DNA from: Angiostrongylus vasorum | Lineage: Eukaryota > Nematoda > Chromadorea > Rhabditida > Metastrongylidae | Reading direction: 5' to 3' | Assembly: GCA_018806985.1 (NCBI GenBank) | Contig: JADANN010000149.1 | Coordinates: 186,001-250,000 of the forward strand | Length of the DNA: 64,000 nucleotides | Part shown: piece after piece, positions 23,851-35,614 of the stretch | Numbering within the stretch: the stretch's first letter is position 1 | How the letters are laid out: every line of letters starts with the position of its first letter | Program-made: the position numbers and the translations under genes | Notes under the pieces: generated by a model | The model's database searches: none | What the model saw: only the letters and a program-made list of their open reading frames with translations | What the model was told of the DNA's origin: nothing

Positions 23851-24608
23851 ATTCAAATACTCAAAATAGCCAAGCACCTCGCCAAATAACAAGCGATTTT
23901 TGGTCGAATTAACACGTTAATAGTGAAGTTTTCCCCCCAAAACCCGTTTTCCGATCTCAAAAAAGACCGGGTTATCCGTCAATCAAGTTAAGGTGTGTTA
24001 AATTAAGCACAATTAGTCTAGCTATAAAAATCCGATAGTTACAAGAAATGCAGGAGAAAAGGAACCAGCCAAGAATGATGTAAAAAAAAATGTGTGTAAA
24101 AAAAAAGACTGGAGAGGACGAGTACTATAATCTTTTTACTGCACTTTTCAGTGCAAAAATGAAGTATCAAATAACAATCAGAAGACAAATGACTAGCCGA
24201 CGCTAGTGTACATAGGATTTCTACTCAAGACGAACAATCGTGACTGTAAAGCCATTGGCAACATCTCAGCTTCTGGCGTACATCGTGAATAAGAAGAATT
24301 GCAGAGCAGAATTGAATTTACGAGCAGAAAGCGGGATATTTGAAAAATCTAAGGCAGCAGAGATGGTAATAGAATTTCAACGGGGGGTCAAGTGACTTCT
24401 AATAAACAACTGAAGTGCCAGATGGTCTTATGCGACTATGCAAGCTCCATCCAATAAGAAAGGATCAAACTCAAAACATAGGAATAGATCAAAGTGCTCA
24501 TACTAATGAAAAACTGCCAGAAGTGAGAAATACAGATAAAACGTTGGACTCGAAGAACTTTCCTTGCGCTTATTGTTCTTAAATAAGCTTTTCAATAGTT
24601 TACATTTT

Positions 24609-24998
24609 CCTCCCAACGGTTTACCGGCTCATCGTGGCTGGGAGGTGTTCCTGGGTGGTCGGGATGCGATGTACAGTGGCGGATTCATCCTCCTAGCAGG
24701 ATCTCCTTAGCTGAGGAGTCCGGCGTTCCCATCAGGAAGCCTAGCTAAGAGTAAACCAATACCAGGATCCACTATCGACCTGGTATCGAACTAGTCGCAT
24801 GGTGGCAAATCCTTCGATCCACAAAGGCTGCGACTGTTTGTGGTGTTGACGACTGGGGCAGACTTTGGCCAGGCTGACCTCGGGATTCTAGAGAACCGCA
24901 ATGGATAAACCAGCAGATACAAATCTCCGAAAAAGTGGAGATTATGTCGGGACCCGCACAACCAGTGAGGACGGGCCATCCGAGTATCCAAGTATAAA
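24609..24998 (-). repeat. Family D structured repeat
   Basis: Full-length minus-oriented copy from cctcccaacggtttaccggc to ccagtgaggacgggccatcc. It contains the typical self-complementary blocks (cctcccaacgg facing gctgggaggtgt; accaggatcc facing gacctggtat). Confidence 0.87.
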
Positions 24999-25034
24999 TC
25001 TCACGAGCGACTTTCTATAAACCTCGGATCAAAT

Positions 25035-25182
25035 AATTCTTTATATTCTTGTTGAGCAAAGATTGCTGTCAACTTGACCTTTCCAGGCTCTGAGGAAGGC
25101 GAAATCCGACGAAACGTCAGCTTGTTCCTGAATAAAGAATAAAATAACATCTCGCGTTTGCTCAACAAGAATATAAAGGATT
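25035..25182. mobile_element. 148-bp MITE-like element with 26-bp terminal inverted repeats
   Basis: The left end, aattctttatattcttgttg followed by agcaaa (25035-25060), matches the reverse complement of the right end (25157-25182) at 25 of 26 bases. The core holds caggctctgaggaaggcgaa and cgaaacgtcagcttgttc, which resemble blocks at 11305, 20325 and 54110. No coding capacity is present, so it would be non-autonomous. No clear target-site duplication was identified. Confidence 0.75.
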
Positions 25183-25189
25183 ATCCAAG

Positions 25190-25995
25190 TATAGTTTACA
25201 CATTAATGATGTCAAGAAGTCGATCAATGACGGAGAAAAGCACTCTTCGTAAGTACTGAGAAACAATACGATCATATCGAAAATATGGTGAAAATACGTG
25301 CAGAAACAAAATGAAATACGACAATGCTGAGTAATATCGGGAATCCGTGGTTCTAAACTGCATAAAGTAGACTGTTATTGGCAGTAGTCGCGGATATGTT
25401 ATCTGGACAGCAATGGGAAGTTAGAACAGGTTTTGTGATGAAAGAACCATTCCCTTAAACGAAGATTCTCGTTGAGAAGCTCGAGTTGTTCTGGCACTGA
25501 ATCAATTCAGATTTTTAATCATTTTACCCTACCGACTCCTGGAAGATCTGTATTTGATAAAAAAATAACGGATTTTACTTAGATAGGAAAGTGGGAAAGC
25601 ATTTTGAAATATTCGAAAAGCAGGCTATTTCCCTTTGGGTTCTGGTCAGGGACAAAAAAAATTCCTTAAAGACTATGTGGTGTTCTCAGTTCAAATGGAC
25701 AAGTACAACTCAGTTTTTGATCCTACCATTTGCTACCTATGGATCCATGCTTGGAGGAAAGTCATGCTGAGGTGAGAGTTAGGTCACAGAGGTGGCCTCA
25801 GACCATTGGAAGGGTTACGGTAGAAAATGGGGCATCGGAAAGAAGAATCATAGAAGGTTATAACAGACGCTTTGGGGAGCTCAAGATTTAAGTATGAGTT
25901 AGATCGAAAAGTTTATTATATGTAAACCCTGTGTTATTTGTATTATATTACTTATATGTGCAGCCTGTGAATACCGTACTTGTATTTCTACAGTT
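25190..25995. other. Intergenic, nothing recognised
   Basis: Sequence between the MITE-like element and a truncated family D copy. No open frame in this stretch is long enough, or has motifs, to support a gene. Confidence 0.4.
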
Positions 25996-25999
25996 CTAC

Positions 26000-26282
26000 C
26001 AAAATCCATAGGAACAGCCTGGTCAAAGTCTGCTCCAGGTCGTTACCACACAGGCAGTCGCCGCATTTGTGGATCAGAGGGAAATTTGCCACCATGAGAC
26101 TAGTTTGATACCAGGACGGTGGTGAATCCTGATATTGGTTTACTCCTAGTTGGGCTTCGTGACGGAAACGTCGGACTCTCCTTCTTAGCTTGGGAGATTC
26201 TGCTGGACGGATGACTGCCCCCAATGTACGTCGCAGCCCGACACCCAGGAACACCTCCCAGCCACCACGAGGCGTTGGAAGG
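26000..26282 (+). repeat. Family D structured repeat, 5'-truncated
   Basis: It starts at aggaacagcctggtcaaagt and runs through gccaccatgagactagtttg to caggaacacctcccagccac. The first about 90 bp of the family are missing. The 126-codon minus-strand frame across it is a repeat artefact. Confidence 0.83.
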
Positions 26283-26754
26283 AATACACTTATATAAAGA
26301 AAGCGATATGGTTGAACAATATTAATCATAATTAAGTGGTCATTTAACCATTTGCACTCAATCATCAACCCTCGCCTATTTTTTTACATTTGTATCAACT
26401 CTGGTGAAACAGTGAGATAGGAAAAATACTGGTAAGACCGGAAACGGTCACAATTTATAACTAAAAGAAATTGGGAGAACGAACAAGCAGTCAATTTAGA
26501 AACGTTCAACTGTACTAAGAAGAGCTATACAAACATCGTGATTAATACTCTATTTTTAAAAAAAAGTATATCGCATTCGTAATACCGTTAAAAAATAGTT
26601 GATCAATTCCATTGGAAGATGTGAATCTAATGAACAGAGAAAGTTATGAGTTACCAACTTCAAACAATCGTCATTTACATTCCAAGGGGACGAATAAAGA
26701 TTCCTGTTGCAATTTCCTGTCTACTATAACCGTATTCGTCTATCTATATAGAAT

Positions 26755-26835
26755 GTGGTGCATGAACTATCGAACCACGATTACCCTTCCCCCGGGGGCT
26801 CGCGCAGTACACACTGCACCACGAAGACCCATAAC
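26755..26835 (-). repeat. Family C SINE fragment (tRNA-like part)
   Basis: Minus-oriented tRNA-like segment: forward cgaaccacgattacccttcc, gggggctcgcgcagtacaca, ctgcaccacgaagacc. It lies 130 bp from a plus-oriented copy. Confidence 0.65.
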
Positions 26836-26966
26836 CAGTAAAATCGAATTAGTAACCAGAATCATACAAAACATAGCTTTCCTGGGAAATTACACTAGGC
26901 ATTTAAAGAAGAATTAACATCTATCATTTTGAAGCAGTTCCAAAAAATTGGAACGGAAAAGAAAGG

Positions 26967-27130
26967 GCCTCCGTGGTGTAGTGTGTAATGTGCTAGTCCC
27001 TGGAAAGGGTAATCGTGGTTCAACCTAGCCTGGGGCCAAGTTATGCGAGTATCCCAGCATCGCTGTGGTCGTATTTCACATCATAACCTGCCGTGAAAAA
27101 TTATGGTAGGCAGAAAATAAAATGTTAACA
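26967..27130 (+). repeat. Family C SINE, 3' half
   Basis: The tRNA-like head gggcctccgtggtgtagtgt has a B-box-like cgtggttcaacctagc about 40 bp later. The tail follows (cgagtatcccagcatcgctg, ataacctgccgtgaaaaatt, aataaaatg). Confidence 0.8.
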
Positions 27131-27172
27131 TTTATTTGTACGTACTTGAGTTAACAAATTCAAATATTCACC

Positions 27173-27550
27173 CCCCTCCTAACGGTTTATCGCCTCATCG
27201 TGGCTGGGAGGTGTTCCTGTGTGTCGGACTGCGATGTACAGCGGTGGGATTCGTCCTCCCGGTAGGGTCTCCCAAGCTGAGAAGAAGTCCGGCGTTTCCA
27301 TCAGAAAGCCTAGCTAAGAGTAAACCAATACCAGGAACCACCACCGTCTTGGTATCAAAGTTGCATGGAGGTAAATCTCGCTCTGATCCGCAAGGGCTGC
27401 TATGACGACCTGGAGCAGACTTTAGCCAGGCTGTCCTCGGGATTCCAGGGAACCACAATGGCTTAACCAGCAAATCTCTGAAAAATGGTGATTATGCAGG
27501 GGCCCGCACAACTAGTGAGGACGGGCCGTTCAAGTGTCAAGTATCAAGTA
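27173..27550 (-). repeat. Family D structured repeat
   Basis: Full-length minus-oriented copy from ctcctaacggtttatcgcct to aggacgggccgttcaagtgt, followed by a caagtatcaagt tail also seen at 40.38 kb. Confidence 0.87.
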
Positions 27551-27631
27551 ATATTCACCCACTTACTTATTACTTACTTATTTATACGATAACCATAAAT
27601 TTTTCTGAAAATGGTTGCTAAATTTACGCTA

Positions 27632-27695
27632 AAAAAATACCACAGAGAGGAGACTATGAGATAAAAAATACCATAGAGAGGAGAGAAGATTATGA
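27632..27695. repeat. Short direct duplication, period about 31 bp
   Basis: aaaaaataccacagagagga and aaaaaataccatagagagga begin two adjacent units that differ by few bases. It may be slippage or a local duplication. The rest of 27550-27990 shows nothing else. Confidence 0.7.
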
Positions 27696-27992
27696 AACGT
27701 TGATCAACTAAGAGTAGCAAGCAAAACGAGCTCGTGCTGACTCCTGTTGGACTACTACGTCAAATAAGCGATCAGTTATAAGGATAAAGAGTATTTGATG
27801 CTTCTGAGAAAAATTTAAACGCTTTTGCTAATGAATATTCTTGGAAAAAACAAAACTGCGACACAATATGAATAGTTCAATTCAATATACATTACGAATA
27901 TTAAAGAAAGTACAAGAGTTACCTAAATCTAGAAGAAACTAGAGGCGCATAGAAATGACTGGAAAGGAGGGACAAGATGTCATACGATGTAG

Positions 27993-28184
27993 GAGGGTGG
28001 CCCGATCCACGCCACGATCAAACAGCCATCGGTCATCAATCTGGACCGCATTTGCTCGCTGAAGAAGAGAGGAGAACGCCTAGGAAACACGGAGAGGGTT
28101 GTGATCGATGAGATTCGGAGGTTGGGATCTGGTGATGAAGTGCACAAAGAAATCTGGCTAATCCAGCCGGATACCATCTCATAG
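27993..28184 (+). CDS. Unrecognised short open frame, possibly a gene relic
   Basis: The frame is open for 63 codons between a TAG at 27990-27992 and a TAG at 28182-28184, with no ATG near its start. It encodes a charged, mixed-composition peptide with blocks such as NLDRICSLKKRGERLG and RRLGSGDEVHKEIWLI. The sequence is more GC-rich than its surroundings, and the minus strand is also open here (27980-28177). I do not recognise a family. It could be an exon or pseudogene relic, or an unrecognised repeat. Confidence 0.25.
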   Translation, partial: EGGPIHATIKQPSVINLDRICSLKKRGERLGNTERVVIDEIRRLGSGDEVHKEIWLIQPDTIS

Positions 28185-28504
28185 CACTTGACAATCTACT
28201 TATTGCAGTAGATCTGACTAAAACCTCAAAAACAAGGTGGGTGTGGGTGAATGAGTAACGTATGTGTTATTACTATGAGAAGAATAAGCAAGCTTTAAGT
28301 GAATTGAACAGCTCTAAAGCACCAAATGATTTCCAAATGAAGAAATATTGAACAGAAGGGCATCTGACACCACAAGAAACCTAGTGATACGGTAATTTTC
28401 AATTTGTTCACTAAATATGAAAGAAGAGGCATCAGATATCTATAAATACTGTTGAAAAAGACTTTGTAAACTAATATTCAAACGACATAATATTGCAATG
28501 TTTA

Positions 28505-28735
28505 CCGTTTTATTTACTGCCTACTATTTTTAATGGCAGGGTACAATGCGAAATATAACTATAACAATGCTGAGATATTTGCAAAACTCCGGACCGCAGC
28601 TGTCTGCGGTGGGGAACGAACGCGCAATTGTCCTTTCCGAGGAGTAACGCGTTCACCACCACACCATGCGGGTCCTTCGTTTCGCCTGTCTCTCAGCTAG
28701 TTCAATCAATCTCAGCCATCAGCAATTACCCGTAA
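28505..28735 (-). repeat. Family C SINE
   Basis: Near-full minus-oriented copy: tttatttactgcctactatt, caatgctgagatatttgcaa, gaccgcagctgtctgcggtg, tttccgaggagtaacgcg, caccatgcgggtccttcgtt, cagccatcagcaattacccg. The adjoining 28740-29160 stretch has no recognised gene; a plus/minus pair of about 60-100 codon frames there lacks motifs. Confidence 0.88.
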
Positions 28736-29164
28736 TTACTGACATAATATTGCGTTTGCAACATTATCCTGAAATATTCATTTAACTCAAAAATCAACTT
28801 ATCAGAAGCTTTCAGACGATTACTACTTGGAAATCCTCGAAAGTGAGTATTCGCTTTGTTTCTACTTATTTGCATAGTGCTCGTTCTCAAGGATGAAGTG
28901 AGGCGAAGAATTCTTAAAAAAATGAGAGTCACCATAAAATACTTAGGAGTAGGAAGTAAGTTTAGTACGTGGTTCACAATACCCCGTCTAGGGTATAAGC
29001 TTTGCCTTTTTCCTGGTTCTCGAACGAACACATTCGTTCGTTGGTAACAATTACTATACGTGTTCCAAGTGATTTAAGTACGATTTGAAGAGGTGTTCGA
29101 AGTAACTAGCTCAAATTCTAGGATGTTTTTCGTCAAACAAAAGGAATTGTGAAGAGTATTTGGA

Positions 29165-32100
29165 CTGCGTACCACGAATCTCCCTCATATGAGGGATCTA
29201 GAGCCGGTTAGTCGCGAGGTTGCGTGGCGCGTCACCAGGTGGAGGATAGGGGGTTAATCGCGGACCAAAAACGACCTTTGCTTCGCTGAGATGCAGGTGG
29301 ATTTAAGGGATACACTCCGTTTCTGCTGCGCCGACTTGGCGCATATGTTGGCGCATCCTCGCTTATGCGGATTGTATTCTACGAGTCAATTCGGCAAAAA
29401 GCCTGCAATCAGGTGACAGATGAATATATGGGAGGCGGTTAGAGTCGCCTCCAACAAATAAGCTCCATGTCCACTCCAGAAAGCCTGATAAGCTACCAAT
29501 GAGTATGCCCAGCCTCCACGTTCAGAGCCCGGCAAGCTATACGTGGGTATCAAAATGCTAAACACAGTTTAAAAAAGGGCCTCATTCCCCTGACCCCGAA
29601 AGAGCACCCAATTCGGCCGCGTTGGGCAGGACGAGTACGGAAAGACTGCTAAAATCTCAGGGCCAATGGGCCAATGGAAGCTGGCTGGATTACAAAGAAC
29701 TACGGTGACGATCTGTACCTACAATGCACGTACATTTGCATCCGCGTCCTCGATAGAGGACTTGCTCATGCAAGCAAGGATAAGGTACGACGCCATTGAC
29801 CTGGCCGAGACGAGACGACGCCACCCATTCAACGCCGTCTACGACACCGGAGAATAATTGTTCCTCGGAACATGCGACAGTAAAGGAGTCCGCGGTGTCG
29901 ACGTTCTCATCAACACGAGTTTGTCCATGAACATCGATTCATTCGAACAACTAACAACCCGATTCGGACGTTTACGATAAAAAAGATGTGGATCAATACC
30001 GGCTTTGACAATCTTCGTCGTTTACGCGCCGACATCAAACTATGACGAAGAAGAAGTCGAACCGTTCTATATGGACTTGGAGAAGTTCTACAGAGAACAA
30101 CATACATTCTTCAAGGTCATCATTGAAGATTTCAATGCGAAGACTGGACCAAGGCGAACGTCTGAAGAACGTCACATTGGGACCCATGGATCAGAATGGA
30201 ACGAACAGGATAAGCGACTTTCTGAGTTTATCATGACGACCAAGACTTTCTATGGTAACTCGCAATTACTAAAGCCCCACCGTCAACGCTCGACGTGGAA
30301 GTCTCCCAGTGAAGAGTACCATAACGAAATAGATCACATCATAGTAAATAGAAGGTTTTGCCTAACCGATGTCGCTGTTGTCCCAAAATTCTACACGGAC
30401 TCAGACCACCGTCTCCTTCGTTCAAGATTCTATTTTTTCACGGAAAGGAGAAAATGCTGCTAAATTCAAAAACCGAAGTCCCAGAACCACCGTAAACTGC
30501 GACTTATTCAGTTCACTACTCAGCTGTTGGGAAGATGCCGTTATCGATAATATCGACGAAGAACACGACCGGCTCATTCAACATCACGTTAGTGCTATGA
30601 AAGCTAAGAGTTCGAAAGTCACCAAGAGACGTCTGTCTCCAGAAACACTCGAGCTGAGACGCCAGCGTGGAATCGCACGAGCTGCAAGCAACAGCTAACT
30701 AACGTCCGAACTTGCAAAACAATGCAGACAAGCGATGAAAGAAGATCTTAAAGAGAAAGAGCAGCAGTAATGGTGGAACCTGCAGAGGCTGGCAAAAGCA
30801 TTCGCAAAGCCCGCCGAAGCTTCGCCAATTACAAGACCAAGATGACTGCACTCCGACGCCGAGACAGAACAGTTACAGCGTCCAGAAAGGAAACGGAGAA
30901 AATTATTCACGAATACTACTCAGATCTCTTCGATAGCCACGTCCAGGTTCCGTCATATGAAATAAAAGAGGATGGATATGTTGTAGAACCGGTTCTCCTT
31001 TTCGAAATCCGACATGCCATTTCATCGGTGAAAAGTCGAACAGCACTAGGTCCAGACAAGATAAGACCAGAACACCCGAAGAACCTTCCGCCAGTCCTCG
31101 TAAACACACTGGCTCGGCTCTTCACATGTTACCCTAGCCGAATACAAGGATCCTACTCAGTGGAAGACCAGCAAGACCTTGCTATTGTTCAAGAAGGGTG
31201 ACCTACACGATATCAGCAACTATCACCCAATCTGCTTGCTGTCTGTCGTCTACAAACTTTTTACCCGAGTCATCCTAAGCAGGATTGACAAAACACAGGA
31301 CGATAGACAGCTATGTGAGCAAGCAGGGTTTCGAAAAAGGATTTAGTACGATGGACCACATCCACACGATAACAAAACTCATTGAAGTATCGCGAGAGTA
31401 TAAAAGACCACTCTGTCTCACTTTCATCGATCTACAGAAGGCCTTTGATTCAATTAAGATGGAAGCAGTCATGGAAGCCCTTGATAGGCAAGGAGTACCC
31501 ATTCAGTACATAAAGATTTTTTGTGAGCTGCACAAAAATTTCACAACCAAGATATCACCATTCTACAACGATATTAACATTGACGTCAAAAGAGGAGTTA
31601 GGCAAGGCGATACCATCTCGACAAAATTATTTACCGCCTCCCTCCAGAACGTCATGCGAACATTGGAATGGGATAATATGGGAGTGAAGATCGATGGTCG
31701 GTAGTTACACCATCTTCGCTTTGCTGATGATACCGTCCTTGTAACACGAAACATTAGCCAAGCGGAACGAATGCTGGCCGACTTTGATAAAGCCTGTGGA
31801 AAGATTGGTCTTCGACTAAATCTCACAAAAACGGTGTTCATGAAGAACGGATTGGTTTCGTATGCCCCATTCACGCTCTACGGAACAAATATCTCTGAAT
31901 GCTTCAGTTATGTTCATCTAGGTGGGGAAATCAATGTGATGAACGACTTGGCTCCAGAGCTGAGCAGAAGGAAACGAGCGGTTTGGGGAGCTTTCAAGAG
32001 CATCCACGATGTAGTGAAGAGAAGAAAGAACAGCCGACTCCGTGCCCACCTTTTCGACTCAACGGTACTTCCTGCCCTAACGTACGCGTCAGAAATTTGG

Positions 32101-32600
32101 TCGCTGCGTAAGGAGGATGAAAGATCACTCAGCTTATCGAACGTGCAGTCGAAAGGACGATGCTAGGAGTATTCCGTTTCACACAAGTAAGGGACTGGAT
32201 CCGAAGCTCCGACCTGCGTCAACGATCAAAAATCGAAGATGCCGTTTGTACTCCAAGCAGTCGAAGATAAGGTGGGCCGGACACGTAATGCGTATGAATG
32301 ACTACCGATGGACAAGAGATGTTAGTGACTGGATTCCTTGGGATGTCAAACGCACTGCAGGAAGACCACCGACTCGATGTTCCGAGTTCTTCACGAAGAG
32401 CCTAGAAGAAAGATATTATGCTCGACGAGTTCCTAGAGCCAGAAGAACCCACTGGGTTACTCTTGCACGCGACAGGGAAAAATGGAAGATTTACTAGCGC
32501 CCGCTCGAGTCACTCGATGATCAACGGGACTACAGGTTATACAGGTGATTTGAACTGTGTATCAGGCGACTGACTAGTCACATGGATCGTTCCGTTTTCC
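29165..32600 (+). mobile_element. RTE-type non-LTR retrotransposon, inactivated
   Basis: An AP endonuclease domain then a reverse transcriptase, in the LINE order. The endonuclease spans about 29660-30460, with [40 protein letters not shown] and NEIDHIIVNRR followed by SDHRLLRSRF. A linker follows. The RT at about 31000-31900 has RTALGPDKIRPEH, CLTFIDLQKAFDS, VKRGVRQGDTIS and the catalytic FADD in LHHLRFADDTVLV near 31720. The C-terminal part at 32100-32490 has IRWAGHVMR and GRPPTRCSEF. In-frame stops occur near 29856, 29977 and 31703, and frame shifts near 30450, 30700, 31135, 31300 and 32130, so no full protein can be made. The 5' and 3' limits are estimated. It resembles the endonuclease-reverse transcriptases abundant in hookworm genomes. 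Confidence 0.93.
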
Positions 32601-32619
32601 TAGTCGCAAGGTAATAAAC

Positions 32620-33425
32620 TTTCTACCGGTCCACATCGGCGAGTGGTGAAAATACCAAAGATATTCTAGGAAAAGCTACGCACAAGTAACATTCAAGAGA
32701 TGTCAAGAAGATAGGAAAATTCTATACAGGAACGATGGATTTGAAGAAATACGGTCATGTGAACTAAATTTCAGTAATGCAAGAGTTGACTGACAAAAAG
32801 AAGTTACTCCATTCGGCTTTTCCATCGAGTTCTCCTCATTCACTAAATGAGCGTATCTCGCAGAACCTCGAAACAACTACAATCAACTGTCGCGGCGACA
32901 AATCTGGATCTTTCGAACAACACTTCAGACTCTGGATTGAGGAAATGCAGGGTCGCATGATGTCATTTTTTATGAAAAGGTGAATAGAGGCTAGAGAAAA
33001 GAACTGAAACTGAAACCTGACAACAGTCAACTCCCAAGAAAACGATGTTACAAAGGACCCCAATTATTTCAACTGTGTTCTTCATGAAAATATTTGTAAG
33101 ACCGGACGACACCAACGGCGTCGGGCCCTAATCCAGTCGTCGGACGGAGTGGGTGGCAGACGTCGAAATGAGTGACGGTTTAGGCACGCCGACAACACAT
33201 GTCAGTCATCAGCTGCTGATCTTGTAGCGACAAGGATCCGAGAAGACGACTTTGAGTAATGATGAGACTTGCAGAATTGTTAGAATGGAACAAAAAAAAG
33301 AATCGTCGCACGCTCGTTTTTTCAACACTCAGGATCCTGGGTTGGTTTTTCGCAAACTGCTGATAATTTTCAATAACTGAAACAGTTCGGTAGTTGAAGA
33401 CCAGGTCAGCTTATAAAACGAACAT
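32620..33425. other. 3' flank of the LINE; nothing recognised
   Basis: No gene was seen. It may contain the LINE's remaining 3' UTR; a precise end with a short tandem or poly-A tail was not visible. Confidence 0.35.
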
Positions 33426-33429
33426 TGTT

Positions 33430-33595
33430 CTATGTCTTCAACATTTTATTTACTGCTTATTCTTTTTAATGGCAGGGTATACTGCGAAATATAAGTTCGA
33501 TGATATTTGCAAAACTCCGGACTGCAGGTGTCAGCGGTGGGGAATGAACGCGTTATTGTTCTTTCTGGGGAGTAACGCGCTCACCACGGCATACA
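33430..33595 (-). repeat. Family C SINE, tail and tRNA-like part
   Basis: Minus-oriented partial copy: tttatttactgcttattctt, gatgatatttgcaaaactcc, ggactgcaggtgtcagcggt, ggggagtaacgcgctcacca. It accounts for part of the 139-codon plus frame at 33394-33813, which is not supported as a gene. Confidence 0.82.
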
Positions 33596-33599
33596 CCGT

Positions 33600-34836
33600 C
33601 AAAAAAAGCATTCAGAGATACCACCATGCTCCAATGGACCAAATACCACTTTTTAACTGTCTTCTTTTTCGAAATACGACCGCAACGGAGAAGAAGTGCA
33701 AAAAACATTTGGTGAGCTCCAGAAAATCAGAATTTCATTGTTGTAAGACAAACGAGATTTTTTCTTGTAAGCAAAGAATTGTAGATTCTCACATTTTTCA
33801 TTGGAACCAATAGAGTTCTCTTCGACGGTACTACTGAGAAATGTTGGTTTGGAGTTGAAAACGGAGATTATTCTCGCACCGTCTGAGTGGAAATTAACTT
33901 ATGGCAGACCCTAAGTTAATATTTTCTCAATTCAAGTTCATCAAAACGTGTAATCAAGAATATCGCTCCTATTTAATAAATTTCGATCTACCAAAACTGA
34001 AAAATACGAGGAAGATGGATTTAAAGACATGAAAAAGAGGGAAGAAACAAGGACATAGCCTAGTGAATTGTTAGGGAAATAGGTAACAGAAGTGGACGGA
34101 CATTTCTCCAGCCGATGAAAAAAATAGAATCCAACCAAACAGATGAAAGCTAACGTCGCGTGCCCCCGAGGCCAAGCAAGAGAATAATTTTAAGCATTTG
34201 CCGATGTCCATCATGCCAACACCCTCATTACGAGAGGGCGATGGCGAAATGTGCGCTGATTTTCGCATCTCCAGTTTGCAGCCAAATTATCGAGGAAATC
34301 CCGACACCATGTAGAGTACTCACAACTATTTCTGAATCGTGGTACGCTCACATACGGTAACTGTGAGGAAAAACAATGACTAAATCTACAAAGCAAAAAT
34401 TTTTCCGTATCTGAACCCATGGATGAATCATCTTTATCGAAAGTGTGAGCATATGAGCACTTTGCACTTGGCTGGAATTTCATTGGCTAGGCAAGATTTC
34501 TCCCTGGAGTCTTGAGACAGCCGTACGAAAATATTCCGTGTTCGTCATCATTGGCTGTTGCCGACGCTCGTGCATAGGATGAATGATTGCTACCTTGCGA
34601 CTACGTTCTTTCCAATATTGCATCCATCTTAGAGCAAAGATATGATCCTAATTGAATTTTCAAATGGAATTCTGAAATCTATCTGAACATCGGTGACTAA
34701 ACTTGGTGTGATAGTTCTGATGTATACTGCGACTGAATACCAGAAAAAAAGCAAACGCCACGATTGTGCGAACAAGTAGTTGAGAAAAAGTGCGCGTTTC
34801 GCCAATTGATATAAATAAAGAAAATAAAAAAAAAGA
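33600..34836. other. Intergenic, no gene recognised
   Basis: AT-rich sequence with 60-90 codon frames on both strands and no motifs. A short family B-like block (tttctccctggagtcttgag) occurs at about 34498. Confidence 0.4.
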
Positions 34837-35107
34837 AAGGATAAAGCTCTCGGCGTTGATCAATCCCCTGAGGGATGCGCCATGCATCCGACTTTATTCA
34901 CTATCGTTGGAGGTGATTAATGCATATCTGGTCTTTACAATGACTCGCGGTGGCCCAACGATGCATCGAGCCAATGTTGCTATCCTCCCAGACAGGTTTG
35001 GTACCAATTTGCCGAACCCGAAGAGATGGAAGGCTTGGTGAGCAATGGGCGCGGGGATCGATTCCACGTGTGTCGCAGTGGTGTCTCCAACCACTGCGCC
35101 CAACGAA
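34837..35107 (-). repeat. Family A SINE (first of three in a row)
   Basis: Minus-oriented and well preserved: aaggataaagctctcggcgt, ggatgcgccatgcatccgac, tacaatgactcgcggtggcc, ggtaccaatttgccgaaccc, then the head (ccactgcgcccaacg). Confidence 0.87.
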
Positions 35108-35239
35108 AAATAAAAACAAAAGTAGAATAAATAGACAAGTAGATAAATAAATAAACAACCAAGAAATTGATTAAGACTGAATTGAAAAGATTAATAACTT
35201 CTCAAAGATCTCGGTAAAGTAAAACCTTAAGGACGAAAA

Positions 35240-35515
35240 AAAGGATAAAGCTCTCGGTGCTGATCAATCGTTGAGGGATGCGCCATGCATTCGACTTCAT
35301 TTAGCATCGTTTGAAGATGAGTGAACACATATTTGGCCTTTTCAATGACTTGCGGTGGCCCATCGATGTATCGAGCCAGTGCTGCTATCCTCTCAGAGAA
35401 GTCTGGTACTAATTTGCTGACCCCGGAGCAAAGGAGGATTTGATGAGCCTGAGGCGCCGGATCGATCCCATGTGCATTACAGGCCGCCTCAACACCCGTG
35501 TTCCCTAAGTAAAAT
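35240..35515 (-). repeat. Family A SINE (second of three)
   Basis: Same orientation: ggataaagctctcggtgctg, tgaacacatatttggccttt, ctatcctctcagagaagtct, with a decayed head near 35500. It starts about 400 bp after the first copy. Confidence 0.83.
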
Positions 35516-35614
35516 CTTAACTAACATAAGAGCAAAGCTTCACATAAAAATAATGTAAGAGGAACAAAGATGAAATACAACAGTAATTAAGGGATCTAAT
35601 GAGATAAATGATAA

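Noticed and set aside
25988..26368. 126-codon minus-strand open frame
   Set aside because: It spans a family D repeat on the opposite strand.
33394..33813. 139-codon plus-strand open frame
   Set aside because: The first half is a minus-oriented family C SINE; the rest has no motif.
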